NCBI RefSeq assembly: GCF_048066115.1
Contig: NZ_JBLTYX010000001.1
Span: 930,001 to 994,000 of the forward strand
Source: Niveispirillum sp048066115
GTDB lineage: Bacteria; Pseudomonadota; Alphaproteobacteria; Azospirillales; Azospirillaceae
Direction of reading: 5' to 3'
Length of the DNA: 64,000 bases
The position numbers and the translations under genes were made by a program. Numbering within the stretch: position 1 is the stretch's first letter; the number at the start of each line of letters is the position of its first letter. Below the pieces are notes generated by a model. The model was not told the DNA's origin. It was given only the letters and a program-made list of their open reading frames with translations, and ran no database searches. Below, one piece after another: positions 1 through 9,162 of this stretch.

Positions 1-1
1 G

Positions 2-892
2 GTTGCCGAACGCGGCAGCCTGCGCGCCGCCGCCCGTCAGCTGGGCATCGCCCAGCCCGCCCTGACGCGCAGCATCCAGGAGATGGAGCACGAACTGGGC
101 GTCTCGCTGTTCGAGCGGCTGCCACGGGGCGTGGCGCTGACCCCGATGGGTCAGGCCTTCCTGCGCCGGGCGGCGGCGGTGCAGAACGAGCTGCGCCTGG
201 CCACCGACGAGATCGCGCAGCTGCGCGGCAACATGACGGGCCAGGTCACCATCGAACTGTCATCGGCGGTGCAGATGGCCCTGCTGCCGCGCGTCATCGC
301 CCCGTTCCGCCGGAAATTTCCCGATGTCTACCTGACCCTGCGCGAAGGTGCCTTTCCCACGGCGGAGGGGCCGCTGCTGGAAGGGGCCATCGATTTCTAT
401 GTCGGCCCCATGCCCGACATCCCGCAGGGCGGGGAGCTGGTGGCGGAGAAGCTGTTCGACAACACGCGGCTGGTCTATGGGCGCAAGGGGCACCCCAGGG
501 CCGGTGCCCGGTTCTTGCACGAACTGGCCGATGCCGGCTGGATCCGCACGCAGGTGTCGGTGGACCCATCGTCGGAACTGACCAACATCTTCCAGCAGCA
601 CGGGCTGGCACCGCCCCGGGTGGAGATGACGGGGGCATCGACCATGGCGATCATCCTGGTCGTGGCCCATTCCGACCTGCTGACCATGCTGCCCAAGCAA
701 TGGATGGAGTTCGTGGCCACGCGTGAACTGCTCCAGCCCATCCCCATCGCGGAACTGCTGCCCGCCCCGCCCATCTGCATCGTCAACCGCGCCCGCCTGC
801 CCCTGACCCCCGCCGCGCAGTTCCTGGCCGACCTGTTCCGGCGGGCGGCGGGATACCAGATGCGCGATGAAACGCGGGTCGCCGGCTTGTAG
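2..892 (+). CDS. LysR-family transcriptional regulator, 5' end cut by the window
   Basis: The reading frame is open from base 2. It begins inside the winged helix-turn-helix of a LysR regulator (SLRAAARQLGIAQPALTRS, then a long linker helix), so only about the first 20 residues are missing. The rest is a LysR substrate-binding domain of normal length (roughly 200 residues). It ends with TAG at 890-892, inside a short inverted repeat (880-886 pairs with 893-899). The next gene, a TonB receptor, lies 161 bases downstream on the same strand. LysR proteins usually sense a pathway metabolite, so control of the receptor-hydrolase-BKACE genes is plausible but only inferred from position. The ligand cannot be read. 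Confidence 0.92.
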   Translation, partial: VAERGSLRAAARQLGIAQPALTRSIQEMEHELGVSLFERLPRGVALTPMGQAFLRRAAAVQNELRLATDEIAQLRGNMTGQVTIELSSAVQMALLPRVIAPFRRKFPDVYLTLREGAFPTAEGPLLEGAIDFYVGPMPDIPQGGELVAEKLFDNTRLVYGRKGHPRAGARFLHELADAGWIRTQVSVDPSSELTNIFQQHGLAPPRVEMTGASTMAIILVVAHSDLLTMLPKQWMEFVATRELLQPIPIAELLPAPPICIVNRARLPLTPAAQFLADLFRRAAGYQMRDETRVAGL

Positions 893-1053
893 GCCGGCGA
901 TTGGGAATTGTAAAACAACAGTGTGATAACAAAACCGGTATCAATGGATTGATTTGCATATTCACCCGGCCGGAAAGCCGGATGCTATAGCCCTTCATAC
1001 AAATTGCGGCGAACCGCACACCGCTTCGGCGGAACGAATGAAGGGGAGGAACC

Positions 1054-3264
1054 ATGCGGAACAGGCATTTTCACGCCTGGCTGTTGGCTGGCATCGCGAT
1101 GACGACGGCATCGGCGGTTGCGGCGGCCGATGCGCCCGATGATGCGGCGCCGGTGCTGGAGGAGATCATCGTCACGGCGCAGCGCCGGGCGCAGAACCTG
1201 CAGAATGTGCCGCTGGCCGTCACCACCGTATCGGGTGACGCCCTGGCCGACCGGAATATCGCCACCACGCAGGACCTGATGCAGATCGTGCCCAGCCTGC
1301 AGGTGGGGACCCAGACCGCCGGGGATGGCGGGGGATCGGCCACCTTCTTCCTGCGCGGCATGGGGCAGCAGCGGGCCGGCAACGGGTCGGAACCGGCCGT
1401 CGGTGTCTATGTCGATGATTTCTATTATCCCAGCCTGCAGGGCGACGTGTTCAACATCGTCAACCTGGCCAGTGTGGAGGTGCTGCGCGGGCCGCAGGGC
1501 ACGCTGTTCGGACGCAACACGATCGGCGGCGCCATCCGGTACAACAGCCTGCAGCCGGTGCTGGGGGAGGTATCCGGGCACGTCACCGGCACCTATGGTT
1601 CCCATGACCGCACCGACCTTGTCGGCGCCGTCAATGTGCCGCTGGGTGAGGCGGCGGCCATGAGGGTCAGCGCCGGGCACCTGGAACGCGACGGCTATGT
1701 CCGGGTCCAGGCCGGCGGACCGGATGCGGGGGCGACCCAGACCGATCTGGTCAAGCTGCAGGTCAAGGTCCAGCCGTCCGATGAACTGACGGTCGATCTG
1801 TCCGGCATGTGGAACCGGTCCGACCTGGACGGCTTCGCCTACAACCTGCCGGGGCCGCTGACGCCCAAGCCGGGCCCGTCGCTGCCGTTCGTCTACAACA
1901 CCGTCATCGCACCGGCCCGGAACCTGCCGCTCTACACCGACGCGCTGAAATCCACCTGCTTCTATTGCCAGCCGGGCAGCACCGACCCGGAATTCAGCAC
2001 CACCGAGTACAAGAACGTCTTCGGCACCATCAGCTGGGAGGTGGCACCCTGGCTGTCGATCAAGTCGCTGACCGGGTGGCAGCATCTGGACAGTTCCGCC
2101 CAGATCGACCTGGACGGCACGCCGCTGCCCCTGATCGGCACCGGCATCCGCGAGCAGAGCTTCACCGCCTGGTCGCAGGAGCTGCAATTCAACGGCAGCG
2201 CGTTCGATGACCGGCTGAACTTCGTCTCCGGCCTCTATTATTACCACCAGGACAGCCCGGCCATCGTCCAGGCCTCCCCCGCCATCGTCCTGGCCGCACC
2301 GGGCTCGCTGGTCCCGGCGGAAGACCGCACGACCAAGACCTATGCCGGCTATATCGACCTGGATTACCGGCTGACGGATGCCCTGACCCTGCTGGGCGGC
2401 TTCCGCTACAGCGAGGACCACAAGAGCGACAGGGTACTGCTGCCGGCGGGCGACCTGGAATTCGACAAGACCTTTGCCAGCCGGACCTGGCGGGCGGGCG
2501 CGCGTTACCAGTGGACCCCCATTGTCATGAGCTATCTCACCGTCTCCACCGGCTATCGCGGCGGCGGTTTCAATCCCTATCAGGATGCGACCAAGGGAGT
2601 GGTGCCGTTCGAGCCGGAGAAGGCCACGAATTACGAGGCCGGCCTGCGCCTGCAGTTCCTGGACCGGCGGCTGACCCTGAACCCGACCGTCTTCTATGAG
2701 GATTGGGACAGGATCCAGGTGCAGACGGTGTTCTTTCCGCCGGGTTCGGCCGTCGGGGTGGTGGTCTTGCAGAATGCCGGCACGGCGGAGAGCAAGGGTT
2801 TCGAGCTGGAGGCGGACTATGCCGTCCTGCCCGGCCTGCACCTGACCGGCAACATGGCGATCCTGGACCTGCATTATACCGATATCGGCAACGCCACCGG
2901 CATCACCGTGGACAGCCCCTTGCAGCGCGCGCCGAAGCTGACCTGGTCGATCGGTGCCGCCTATACCCACGATCTGGGATCGGCCGGCGACCTGACCACC
3001 TCCGTCAATTTCAGCCACCAGGGGCGCCAGAACAGCACGCCCACCGACGCCGACACGCTGATCCTGCCGGCCTACCGGCTGCTGAACGGCCGGGTCGAAT
3101 GGACCGATGCGTCCGGGCTTTATTCGATCGCCCTGTTCGCGACCAACCTGACGGATGAGAAGCATTATGTCGGCGGCGTGAACTACTACGCCAATGCCGG
3201 TGCCGCCCATTACGATCTGGGCCGCCCGCGGGAATTCGGCGTGACCATGCGGGTCAATTTCTGA
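1054..3264 (+). CDS. TonB-dependent outer-membrane receptor (SusC-unlike, catabolic type)
   Basis: The protein has 736 residues. A signal peptide (residues 1-24, ending AVAA) is followed by a TonB box (EEIIVTA, 36-42). The plug domain carries the signature VEVLRGPQGTLFGRNTIGG (141-159), and the beta-barrel ends in the C-terminal phenylalanine (MRVNF) expected by the assembly machinery. GGGGAGGAACC sits just before the ATG. The protein would import a substrate across the outer membrane using TonB energy. It is the first of five such receptors in the window, and the hydrolase and BKACE genes follow on the same strand with gaps of 47 and 27 bases. The ligand is unknown; neighbours suggest a small ester or keto acid precursor rather than a siderophore. 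Confidence 0.93.
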   Translation: MRNRHFHAWLLAGIAMTTASAVAAADAPDDAAPVLEEIIVTAQRRAQNLQNVPLAVTTVSGDALADRNIATTQDLMQIVPSLQVGTQTAGDGGGSATFFLRGMGQQRAGNGSEPAVGVYVDDFYYPSLQGDVFNIVNLASVEVLRGPQGTLFGRNTIGGAIRYNSLQPVLGEVSGHVTGTYGSHDRTDLVGAVNVPLGEAAAMRVSAGHLERDGYVRVQAGGPDAGATQTDLVKLQVKVQPSDELTVDLSGMWNRSDLDGFAYNLPGPLTPKPGPSLPFVYNTVIAPARNLPLYTDALKSTCFYCQPGSTDPEFSTTEYKNVFGTISWEVAPWLSIKSLTGWQHLDSSAQIDLDGTPLPLIGTGIREQSFTAWSQELQFNGSAFDDRLNFVSGLYYYHQDSPAIVQASPAIVLAAPGSLVPAEDRTTKTYAGYIDLDYRLTDALTLLGGFRYSEDHKSDRVLLPAGDLEFDKTFASRTWRAGARYQWTPIVMSYLTVSTGYRGGGFNPYQDATKGVVPFEPEKATNYEAGLRLQFLDRRLTLNPTVFYEDWDRIQVQTVFFPPGSAVGVVVLQNAGTAESKGFELEADYAVLPGLHLTGNMAILDLHYTDIGNATGITVDSPLQRAPKLTWSIGAAYTHDLGSAGDLTTSVNFSHQGRQNSTPTDADTLILPAYRLLNGRVEWTDASGLYSIALFATNLTDEKHYVGGVNYYANAGAAHYDLGRPREFGVTMRVNF

Positions 3265-3311
3265 GACCAGCCAGGTCCCTTTTTGCGCAAGATCAACCTT
3301 TGGAGAATGGC

Positions 3312-4244
3312 ATGAGCAACCCGGCTGCGGAAATCTCTCCGGCCAATCGCAACGTGTTCGTCGATCACGATTATCCCGAACAGTCGGTGGACCTCGGCGA
3401 GGTCACGATGAGCTATGCGGTCGCCGGCTCCCCCGACAAGCCCGCCCTGCTGCTGATCCCCGGCCAGGGCCACTCCTGGTGGGCCTATGAGAAGGCCATG
3501 GCCATCCTGGAGAAGGATTTCCAGGTCTATGCCGTCAGCCTGCGCGGCCAGGGGCGCAGCACCTGGACCCCCCGGCGCTACACGCTGGACAATATGGGCA
3601 ACGACCTGGTGCGGTTCATCTCCCTGGTCATCAAGCGGCCGGTGATCACCAGCGGCTGTTCGTCGGGTGGCGTGCTGTCCGCCTGGCTGTCCGCCTTCGC
3701 CCTGCCGGGCCAGTTGCGCGGCGCGTTGCTGGAGGACCCGCCGCTCTTCGCGTCGGAACTGACACCCTTGTACGGCCAGGGCATCCGCCAGGCCGCGGCC
3801 TTCTTCTTCGAACCGCATGCGAAATACCTGGGCGACCAGTGGAGCGTGGGCAACTGGGCCAAGGTGGTGGAGGCGATCCAGGCCGGCGCGCCGGGCCTGA
3901 AGCTGCCGCCCGAACCGCCGCAGCATGCCAAGGAATACGACCCGGAATGGGCCCGCTCCTTCGTGGAGGGCAATGTCGCCCGCAACTGCCCGCATGAACT
4001 GATGCTGGCCCAGGTCAAGGTGCCCGTGCTGCTGCCCCACCATGCCCGGATGGTCGACCCGAAAACCGGGCGTCTGATGGGGGCGCTGTCGGACATGCAG
4101 GCGGAAATGGTACGCGAGATCGTGACCAAGGCCGGCCAGCGCTACGATTATGCCTCCCTGCCCGACGCCGCCCACATCCTGCACATCACCAACCCGCCGC
4201 GTTTTGCCGACGTGCTGACCCAATGGGCGAAAACCTTGCCCTAA
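3312..4244 (+). CDS. Alpha/beta-fold hydrolase
   Basis: The protein has 310 residues, and GGAG at 3302-3305 lies six bases before the chosen ATG. A TTG at 3300 would add four residues but has no ribosome-binding site. The fold is seen in LLLIPGQGHSWW (oxyanion region, about 47-57), the nucleophile elbow GCSSGG (115-120, Ser117) and a C-terminal histidine (DAAHILHIT, about 288). It is cytoplasmic, with no signal peptide. It sits between a TonB receptor and a beta-keto acid cleavage enzyme, so it probably hydrolyses an ester, amide or C-C bond of the imported compound. The exact reaction cannot be told from the sequence. Confidence 0.85.
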   Translation: MSNPAAEISPANRNVFVDHDYPEQSVDLGEVTMSYAVAGSPDKPALLLIPGQGHSWWAYEKAMAILEKDFQVYAVSLRGQGRSTWTPRRYTLDNMGNDLVRFISLVIKRPVITSGCSSGGVLSAWLSAFALPGQLRGALLEDPPLFASELTPLYGQGIRQAAAFFFEPHAKYLGDQWSVGNWAKVVEAIQAGAPGLKLPPEPPQHAKEYDPEWARSFVEGNVARNCPHELMLAQVKVPVLLPHHARMVDPKTGRLMGALSDMQAEMVREIVTKAGQRYDYASLPDAAHILHITNPPRFADVLTQWAKTLP

Positions 4245-4271
4245 CCCGCTCCCGCACGGCCAGGAACCCCC

Positions 4272-5204
4272 ATGTCCACCAACAAGGTCATCATCACCTG
4301 CGCCATCACCGGCGGGGTGCATACGCCGACCATGTCGGCAGCCCTGCCGGTCACCCCGGCCGAGATCGCCCAGGCATCAATCGACGCGGCCCATGCCGGG
4401 GCGGCGATCATCCACCTGCATGCCCGCCGGCCCGAAAACGGCGCACCGACCGGCGATCCCGATGTGTTCGCGCAGTTCCTGCCCATCATCAAACAGGCCA
4501 CCGACGCCGTCATCAACCTGACCACCGGCGGCAGCCCCGCCATGCGGGTGGCGGAACGGCTGGCGGCGGCGCGGCGCTTCCAGCCGGAAATGTGCTCGCT
4601 CAACATGGGCAGCATGAACTTCGCCTTCTTCCCCGCCGCGCGGCGGATCACGCAATGGAAGCATGATTGGGAGGAAGGCCATGTCACCGGCAGCGACGAC
4701 AATGTCTTCCGCAACAGCTTCCGCGACATCGCCCATATCCTGGAAACCCTGGGCGGCGCCGGCGTGAAGTTCGAGCATGAATGCTACGATGTCGGCCATC
4801 TCTACAACCTGGCCCACTTCCTGGACCGGGGCCTGGTCCGGCCGCCCTTCTTCGTGCAGCTGGTCTTCGGCATCCTGGGCGGGATCGGGGCCGACCCCGA
4901 CAATCTGCTGTTCATGAAGCAGACGGCCGACCGGCTGTTCGGCAAGGATACCTATCAATGGTCGGTGCTGGCCGCCGGGCGCCAGCAGATGCCCTTCGTC
5001 ACCCAGGCGGCCCTGCTGGGCGGCAATGTCCGTGTGGGCCTGGAGGACAGCCTGTTCATCGAACGCGGCCGCCTGGCCGCCTCCAACGCCGAGCAGGTGG
5101 TGAAGATCCGGCGCATCCTGGCCGAACTGGGCCTGGAACCCGCCACACCGGCCGAAGCCCGCGCCATGCTGGGCCTGAAGGGTGGCGACCGGGTCGGGTT
5201 CTGA
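4272..5204 (+). CDS. Beta-keto acid cleavage enzyme (BKACE, DUF849)
   Basis: The 310-residue TIM-barrel protein carries BKACE hallmarks: an N-terminal strand ITCAITGGVHTP (8-19), the metal-binding IIHLHAR (His48, His50) and VINLTTGG. Members condense a beta-keto acid with acetyl-CoA and release acetoacetate plus a new CoA ester, using zinc. The founding member Kce acts on 3-keto-5-aminohexanoate, but the family covers many beta-keto acids. The gene lies 27 bases after the hydrolase and ends the plus-strand operon. It converges on a minus-strand dehydrogenase. The family call is firm and the substrate unknown. Confidence 0.92.
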   Translation: MSTNKVIITCAITGGVHTPTMSAALPVTPAEIAQASIDAAHAGAAIIHLHARRPENGAPTGDPDVFAQFLPIIKQATDAVINLTTGGSPAMRVAERLAAARRFQPEMCSLNMGSMNFAFFPAARRITQWKHDWEEGHVTGSDDNVFRNSFRDIAHILETLGGAGVKFEHECYDVGHLYNLAHFLDRGLVRPPFFVQLVFGILGGIGADPDNLLFMKQTADRLFGKDTYQWSVLAAGRQQMPFVTQAALLGGNVRVGLEDSLFIERGRLAASNAEQVVKIRRILAELGLEPATPAEARAMLGLKGGDRVGF

Positions 5205-5305
5205 CACGCCCCTTGAGGGGGAGTGCCGGATCATGGCCTATTGGGCCTCCTCCGTACGCAGGGCGATGTCGCCTGCAACGGGAATGTCGGTATCAAGGGC
5301 ACCGG

Positions 5306-6163
5306 TCACCTGCGATGTCCGCCCTCGAACAGGTCGACCAGACGCGACAGGTCCGCACTGCCATCGGTGACCGCGCCATACAATTGCACGCATAAGGCCG
5401 CCAGCGGCATCCGGGCCCCGGCATCCGCCCCCAACGCCATGGCCAGCCGCAAATCCTTCGCCATCAGGTCGATGGCACCCAGGCGCGGTTCATGCATCCG
5501 CTGCGCCATACGGGGACCGAATATCTGCAAGGGTTTGCTGTCGGCAAAGCCGCCGGCCAGCGCTGTGGGCAGTTGCGCGACGTCGATCCCCGCCGCCCTG
5601 CCGGTTTCCATGGCTTCCGCCAGGATCATCATGGTGCAGGCGACGATCAACTGATTGCAGAGCTTCACCTTCTGGCCGGCTCCGGCGCCACCGACGATGG
5701 TCCGGCGGCTGGCAAGCGCGTCCAGCAGCGGCGCGGCGGCGGCGATGTCACCGGGTTCCCCGCCGACAAAGATGGTGAGCCCGCCGGTCACCGCCGCTTG
5801 CGGGCCACCGGACACCGGCGCATCCACCCAGCCGACATCGCGGGCCGCCGCTTCCGCCGCGCGGGCCGCAGCCTGGGCGGGATCGCCCGTCGACAGGTCG
5901 ACGATCACCCGCCGCCCCTTCACCGGCGCGGCGAAAAGCTGGCCCGCCACGTCGGCGACGGCATCATGCGAGGTCAGGCACAGGCCGACGATGTCGCATT
6001 CCGCCAACACCGCGCCCGGGCCGGGCATCAGCCGGGCACCACGGGCGACAAGGCCCGCCGCCTTGTCCGGGCTGCGGTTCCAGATCGCGAGGTCGCCATA
6101 CACGTCCAGCAGCCGGCCCGCCATGGGCGCGCCGATATCGCCCAGTCCGATGAAGCCGATCAT
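5306..6163 (-). CDS. 3-hydroxyisobutyrate dehydrogenase-family NAD(P)-dependent oxidoreductase
   Basis: The protein has 285 residues. Its start codon overlaps the stop of the upstream dehydratase (ATGA at 6160-6163), which indicates translational coupling. The Rossmann motif is GFIGLGDIGAPMAG (3-16), the substrate signature is DAPVSGGPQAA (114-124), and the catalytic lysine lies in GAGQKVKLCNQ (Lys167, Asn170). The usual second asparagine is Gln171. Family members oxidise beta-hydroxy acids or reduce semialdehydes such as tartronate semialdehyde. With an IlvD/Edd dehydratase and an MFS porter beside it, a hydroxy-acid or sugar-acid step at the end of this operon is likely. Confidence 0.9.
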   Translation of the reverse strand: MIGFIGLGDIGAPMAGRLLDVYGDLAIWNRSPDKAAGLVARGARLMPGPGAVLAECDIVGLCLTSHDAVADVAGQLFAAPVKGRRVIVDLSTGDPAQAAARAAEAAARDVGWVDAPVSGGPQAAVTGGLTIFVGGEPGDIAAAAPLLDALASRRTIVGGAGAGQKVKLCNQLIVACTMMILAEAMETGRAAGIDVAQLPTALAGGFADSKPLQIFGPRMAQRMHEPRLGAIDLMAKDLRLAMALGADAGARMPLAALCVQLYGAVTDGSADLSRLVDLFEGGHRR

Positions 6164-7863
6164 GGGTCCAGCGCCTCCAGCGCAACGCCGGAATGGGTCA
6201 CGGCCCCCAGATGGGCCGACCCGACGACAGCGGCGTATTTCTCCAGCGCCCCGCCGTGACGGGAACCGGAACGGGCCGGCACAAGGCCCCGGCGCGCATC
6301 CAGTCCCGCGTCCGTCAGAGCGACGGACAGATGGCCGGCACCCGGCCGCGCATCGATACTGACGATGTCGCCGTCGCGGATCAGGGCCAGCGGACCGCCC
6401 ACCGCCGCCTCCGGACAGACATGCCCGATGCACAGGCCGCGCGTGGCGCCGGAGAAGCGGCCATCGGTGATCAGCGCCACCTTCTCCCCATTGCCCTGGC
6501 CATAGATCAGGGCGGTGATGCCCAGCATCTCCCGCATGCCGGGACCGCCCTTGGGCCCCTCATGGCGGATGATGATGACGTCGCCGGGCGCATAGGCCCC
6601 GGCCCGCACCGCCACCAGGCAATCCTCCTCGCAATCAAACACGCGGGCCGGCCCCTGGAATTCCAGCCGGCGCAATCCCGCCACCTTCAGGATGGCGCCG
6701 TCGGGCGCCAGATTGCCGCGCAGCATGGTCACACCACCGGTCGGCGCCAGGGGGTGGGCGGCATCGCGCACCACCTGCCCGTCGGGCGGGGCGGCATCCG
6801 CCAGCTCGTCGGCCAGCGACCGGCCGGTCACCGTCAGGCAGTCGCCATGCAGATAGCCGCCCTCCAGCAGGGCACGCAGGATGACGGGGGCGCCCCCCAC
6901 CTCGAACACATCCCGCGCGAGATAGCGGCCACCCGGCTTCAGGTCGGCCAGCAGCGGGGTGCGGGCCAGCACCGCCGCCACATCCTCCATGGAAAAGCCG
7001 ATGCCGGCCTCATGCGCGATGGCGGGCAGATGCAGGACGGAATTGGTCGACCCGCCCGTCGCCGCCACCAGGGCGGCGGCATTCTCCAGCGACTGTCGCG
7101 TCACCAGATCGCGCGGCAGCGGCCCGTTGCGCAGCACCGCCGCCATCAGCATCCGGCCGGCCCGCCGCGCCAGGGCGGCGCGGGCGGCATAGACGGCCGG
7201 CACCATGGACGATCCCAGCGGCGCCAAGCCCAGCGTCTCGCTGATCATGGCCATGGTGTTGGCTGTGTACTGGCCGGCACAGGCGCCGGCCGTGGGCACG
7301 CTGACCCGCGCCAGCCGGTCCAACTGGTCGGGCTGCGCGTCGGCGGCCAGCACCTTGCCGATCATCTCATACGTGTCGACGATGTTGACTTCGCGCCCAT
7401 CCAGGCGGCCGGGCAAGGCGGCACCGCCATAGAGGAACACCGATGGCAGGTTGCAGCGGACCATGCCCATCATGATGCCGGGCATGTTCTTGTCGCAGCC
7501 GCCCAGGCCCAGCAGCCCGTCCCAGCGATGGGCCCGCGCCGTCGCCTCCACGCTGTCGGCGATCAGTTCGCGCGACAGCAGGGAGAAGCGCATGCCGGCA
7601 TGGGCCACCGACAGCCCGTCGGACACCGACACGACCGGGCATTCATGCGGGGTGCCGCCGCCCGCCGAAATCCCGGTCTTGGCCTGCAGCGCCTGGTCGC
7701 GGATGGCCAGGTTGCAGGGGCTCATCTCCCCGCCGGTATGGACCACGCCGATATGCGGCTTGGCGATATCCTCGTCATCCTGGCCCAGGGCATAAAGGAA
7801 GGCGCGGGTGGTGGTGCGGACCACGCCTTCATAGATCTTGGCCGACCGCCATTGCCGGGTCAT
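6160..7863 (-). CDS. IlvD/Edd-family dehydratase (dihydroxy-acid or aldonate dehydratase)
   Basis: The 567-residue protein removes water from a 2,3-dihydroxy acid to give a 2-keto acid. The three Fe-S ligands are all present: Cys50 (EMSPCNLA), Cys123 (GGCDKNMPG) and Cys195 (GACAGQYTAN). The metal-binding SVSDGLS and the loop GGSTNSVLHLPAIAHE are also seen. GGAGG lies just upstream. Its start overlaps the stop of the MFS gene (ATGA, 7860-7863), and its own stop overlaps the dehydrogenase start. The catabolic neighbourhood argues against the housekeeping branched-chain amino acid enzyme and for a sugar-acid-type dehydratase. The family is certain; the substrate is inferred only from context. 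Confidence 0.92.
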   Translation of the reverse strand: MTRQWRSAKIYEGVVRTTTRAFLYALGQDDEDIAKPHIGVVHTGGEMSPCNLAIRDQALQAKTGISAGGGTPHECPVVSVSDGLSVAHAGMRFSLLSRELIADSVEATARAHRWDGLLGLGGCDKNMPGIMMGMVRCNLPSVFLYGGAALPGRLDGREVNIVDTYEMIGKVLAADAQPDQLDRLARVSVPTAGACAGQYTANTMAMISETLGLAPLGSSMVPAVYAARAALARRAGRMLMAAVLRNGPLPRDLVTRQSLENAAALVAATGGSTNSVLHLPAIAHEAGIGFSMEDVAAVLARTPLLADLKPGGRYLARDVFEVGGAPVILRALLEGGYLHGDCLTVTGRSLADELADAAPPDGQVVRDAAHPLAPTGGVTMLRGNLAPDGAILKVAGLRRLEFQGPARVFDCEEDCLVAVRAGAYAPGDVIIIRHEGPKGGPGMREMLGITALIYGQGNGEKVALITDGRFSGATRGLCIGHVCPEAAVGGPLALIRDGDIVSIDARPGAGHLSVALTDAGLDARRGLVPARSGSRHGGALEKYAAVVGSAHLGAVTHSGVALEALDP

Positions 7864-9104
7864 GCCGCCTCCCGCGCGCTGAAATCCGGGTAGCGGCCCA
7901 GGGTCAGCGTGACCATCGCGGCGAACAGCAGGCCCACCGCACACCAGTTCAGCCCGACCCCGAAACTGCCCAGCGTGTCATAGGAATGGCCCAGCAGGGC
8001 CGGCCCGCCGCCCGCCCCGATGGCGAAGACCCCGAACATCACGCCATACATCCGGCCATAGCTGCGCATGCCGATATAGCGGGCGACCAGGAAGGCCAGC
8101 AGGTCGTATTCAAGGCCCGCCGCCAGGCTCAGCATCAAGACGGCGGCCAGGGCCACGGGGAAACCGGCATCCGGCGATGACAGCAGGTGACAGCCGGCCG
8201 CGGCCGCCACCATCAGGATGGCGCCGACGACAGGCGCGAAGAACCGGTCGATCAGCCAGCCGCCGACCAGCCGCCCCGCCACCATGCCGACGCCGATCAG
8301 TGCGGTCAGCAGCACGACCTCCCCCTGGGTAAGGGCGAGCTTGGTCAGGATCTTCTCCATGTTGGGGATCGGCGCGCCATTGGCCACGGCGATCGGCCCG
8401 AACATGATGATCAGCGTCCAGAAACTGCGCGAGCGCAGCGCCTCCCCCACCGTCAGGCCCGTCTTGGGCGGCGTGGGGCGGGCCTCATCCGCCGCCACCG
8501 TCCCGCGCCCGCCGGGCAGGCCCCAGCTGGCCAGAGGGGCGGCGACCAGGATGGGCAGCGACCCGAGCACCAGCACCGCCACCTGCCATCCATATTCGGC
8601 CACCAGCAGGTTTGCCGCCGGCTTGATGATGATGGTCGACAGGCCCGAGCCTGCCAGGGCGATACCCAGCGCCGTGCCGCGGCGATGCACGAAGGTGGTG
8701 TTGATGGCATGGGTGAAGGAGATGACGGTGGCGCCGATGCCCAGCACGGCGATGGCCAGCCAGGTGGCATAATAACGCCCCAGCGAACCATCCCCCAGCG
8801 CCAGCGTCATGTAGCTGAAGCCCAGCAGCACCAGCGACACGGTGGCAATCCGCCTTGGGCCGAACCGGTCCAGCGCACTGCCGATGAACGGTCCCAGCAG
8901 CAGGACGACGACGGAGACCAGGAACAGCCCGCCCATGATCTGGCTGAATTCCCAGTTGAACTGCTTCTCGAAGATCGGCGCCAGGATGCCGATGGAAAAG
9001 AACGGCAGCGATGTCATGGAAAGACCGCTGCCGATCAAGGCTGCAAGCAATACACGCCAATTGCCGGTGAGTTCCCGGTTGGATCCGGAACCATTCGCGT
9101 TCAT
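7860..9104 (-). CDS. MFS transporter
   Basis: The 414-residue protein has about 12 hydrophobic segments in two halves. The loop between segments 2 and 3 reads GSALDRFGPRRIATVSL, a recognisable form of the MFS signature. AGGAAGG precedes the ATG. It belongs to the minus-strand operon and overlaps the dehydratase by four bases, so it probably carries a carboxylate substrate or intermediate across the inner membrane after TonB-dependent passage through the outer membrane. The closest family by feel is the oxalate/formate or monocarboxylate porter type, but this is not certain. Confidence 0.9.
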   Translation of the reverse strand: MNANGSGSNRELTGNWRVLLAALIGSGLSMTSLPFFSIGILAPIFEKQFNWEFSQIMGGLFLVSVVVLLLGPFIGSALDRFGPRRIATVSLVLLGFSYMTLALGDGSLGRYYATWLAIAVLGIGATVISFTHAINTTFVHRRGTALGIALAGSGLSTIIIKPAANLLVAEYGWQVAVLVLGSLPILVAAPLASWGLPGGRGTVAADEARPTPPKTGLTVGEALRSRSFWTLIIMFGPIAVANGAPIPNMEKILTKLALTQGEVVLLTALIGVGMVAGRLVGGWLIDRFFAPVVGAILMVAAAAGCHLLSSPDAGFPVALAAVLMLSLAAGLEYDLLAFLVARYIGMRSYGRMYGVMFGVFAIGAGGGPALLGHSYDTLGSFGVGLNWCAVGLLFAAMVTLTLGRYPDFSAREAA

Positions 9105-9162
9105 GGAACTGCCTTCCTGATTTTTATGGGATGGGTGGAGCCGCCGCCGGAGCGGCGGCCGG

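Noticed and set aside
880..899. Hairpin CGCCGGC/GCCGGCG at the end of the LysR gene as terminator
   Set aside because: The stem is short, includes the stop codon, and is not followed by a T-run.
985..3210. Minus-strand open frame of 741 codons opposite the first TonB receptor
   Set aside because: The composition is repetitive with no domain. The plus strand encodes a complete receptor with signal peptide, plug and barrel.
3300..3311. TTG start giving a four-residue longer hydrolase
   Set aside because: The GGAG at 3302-3305 lies inside this extension and serves the ATG at 3312.
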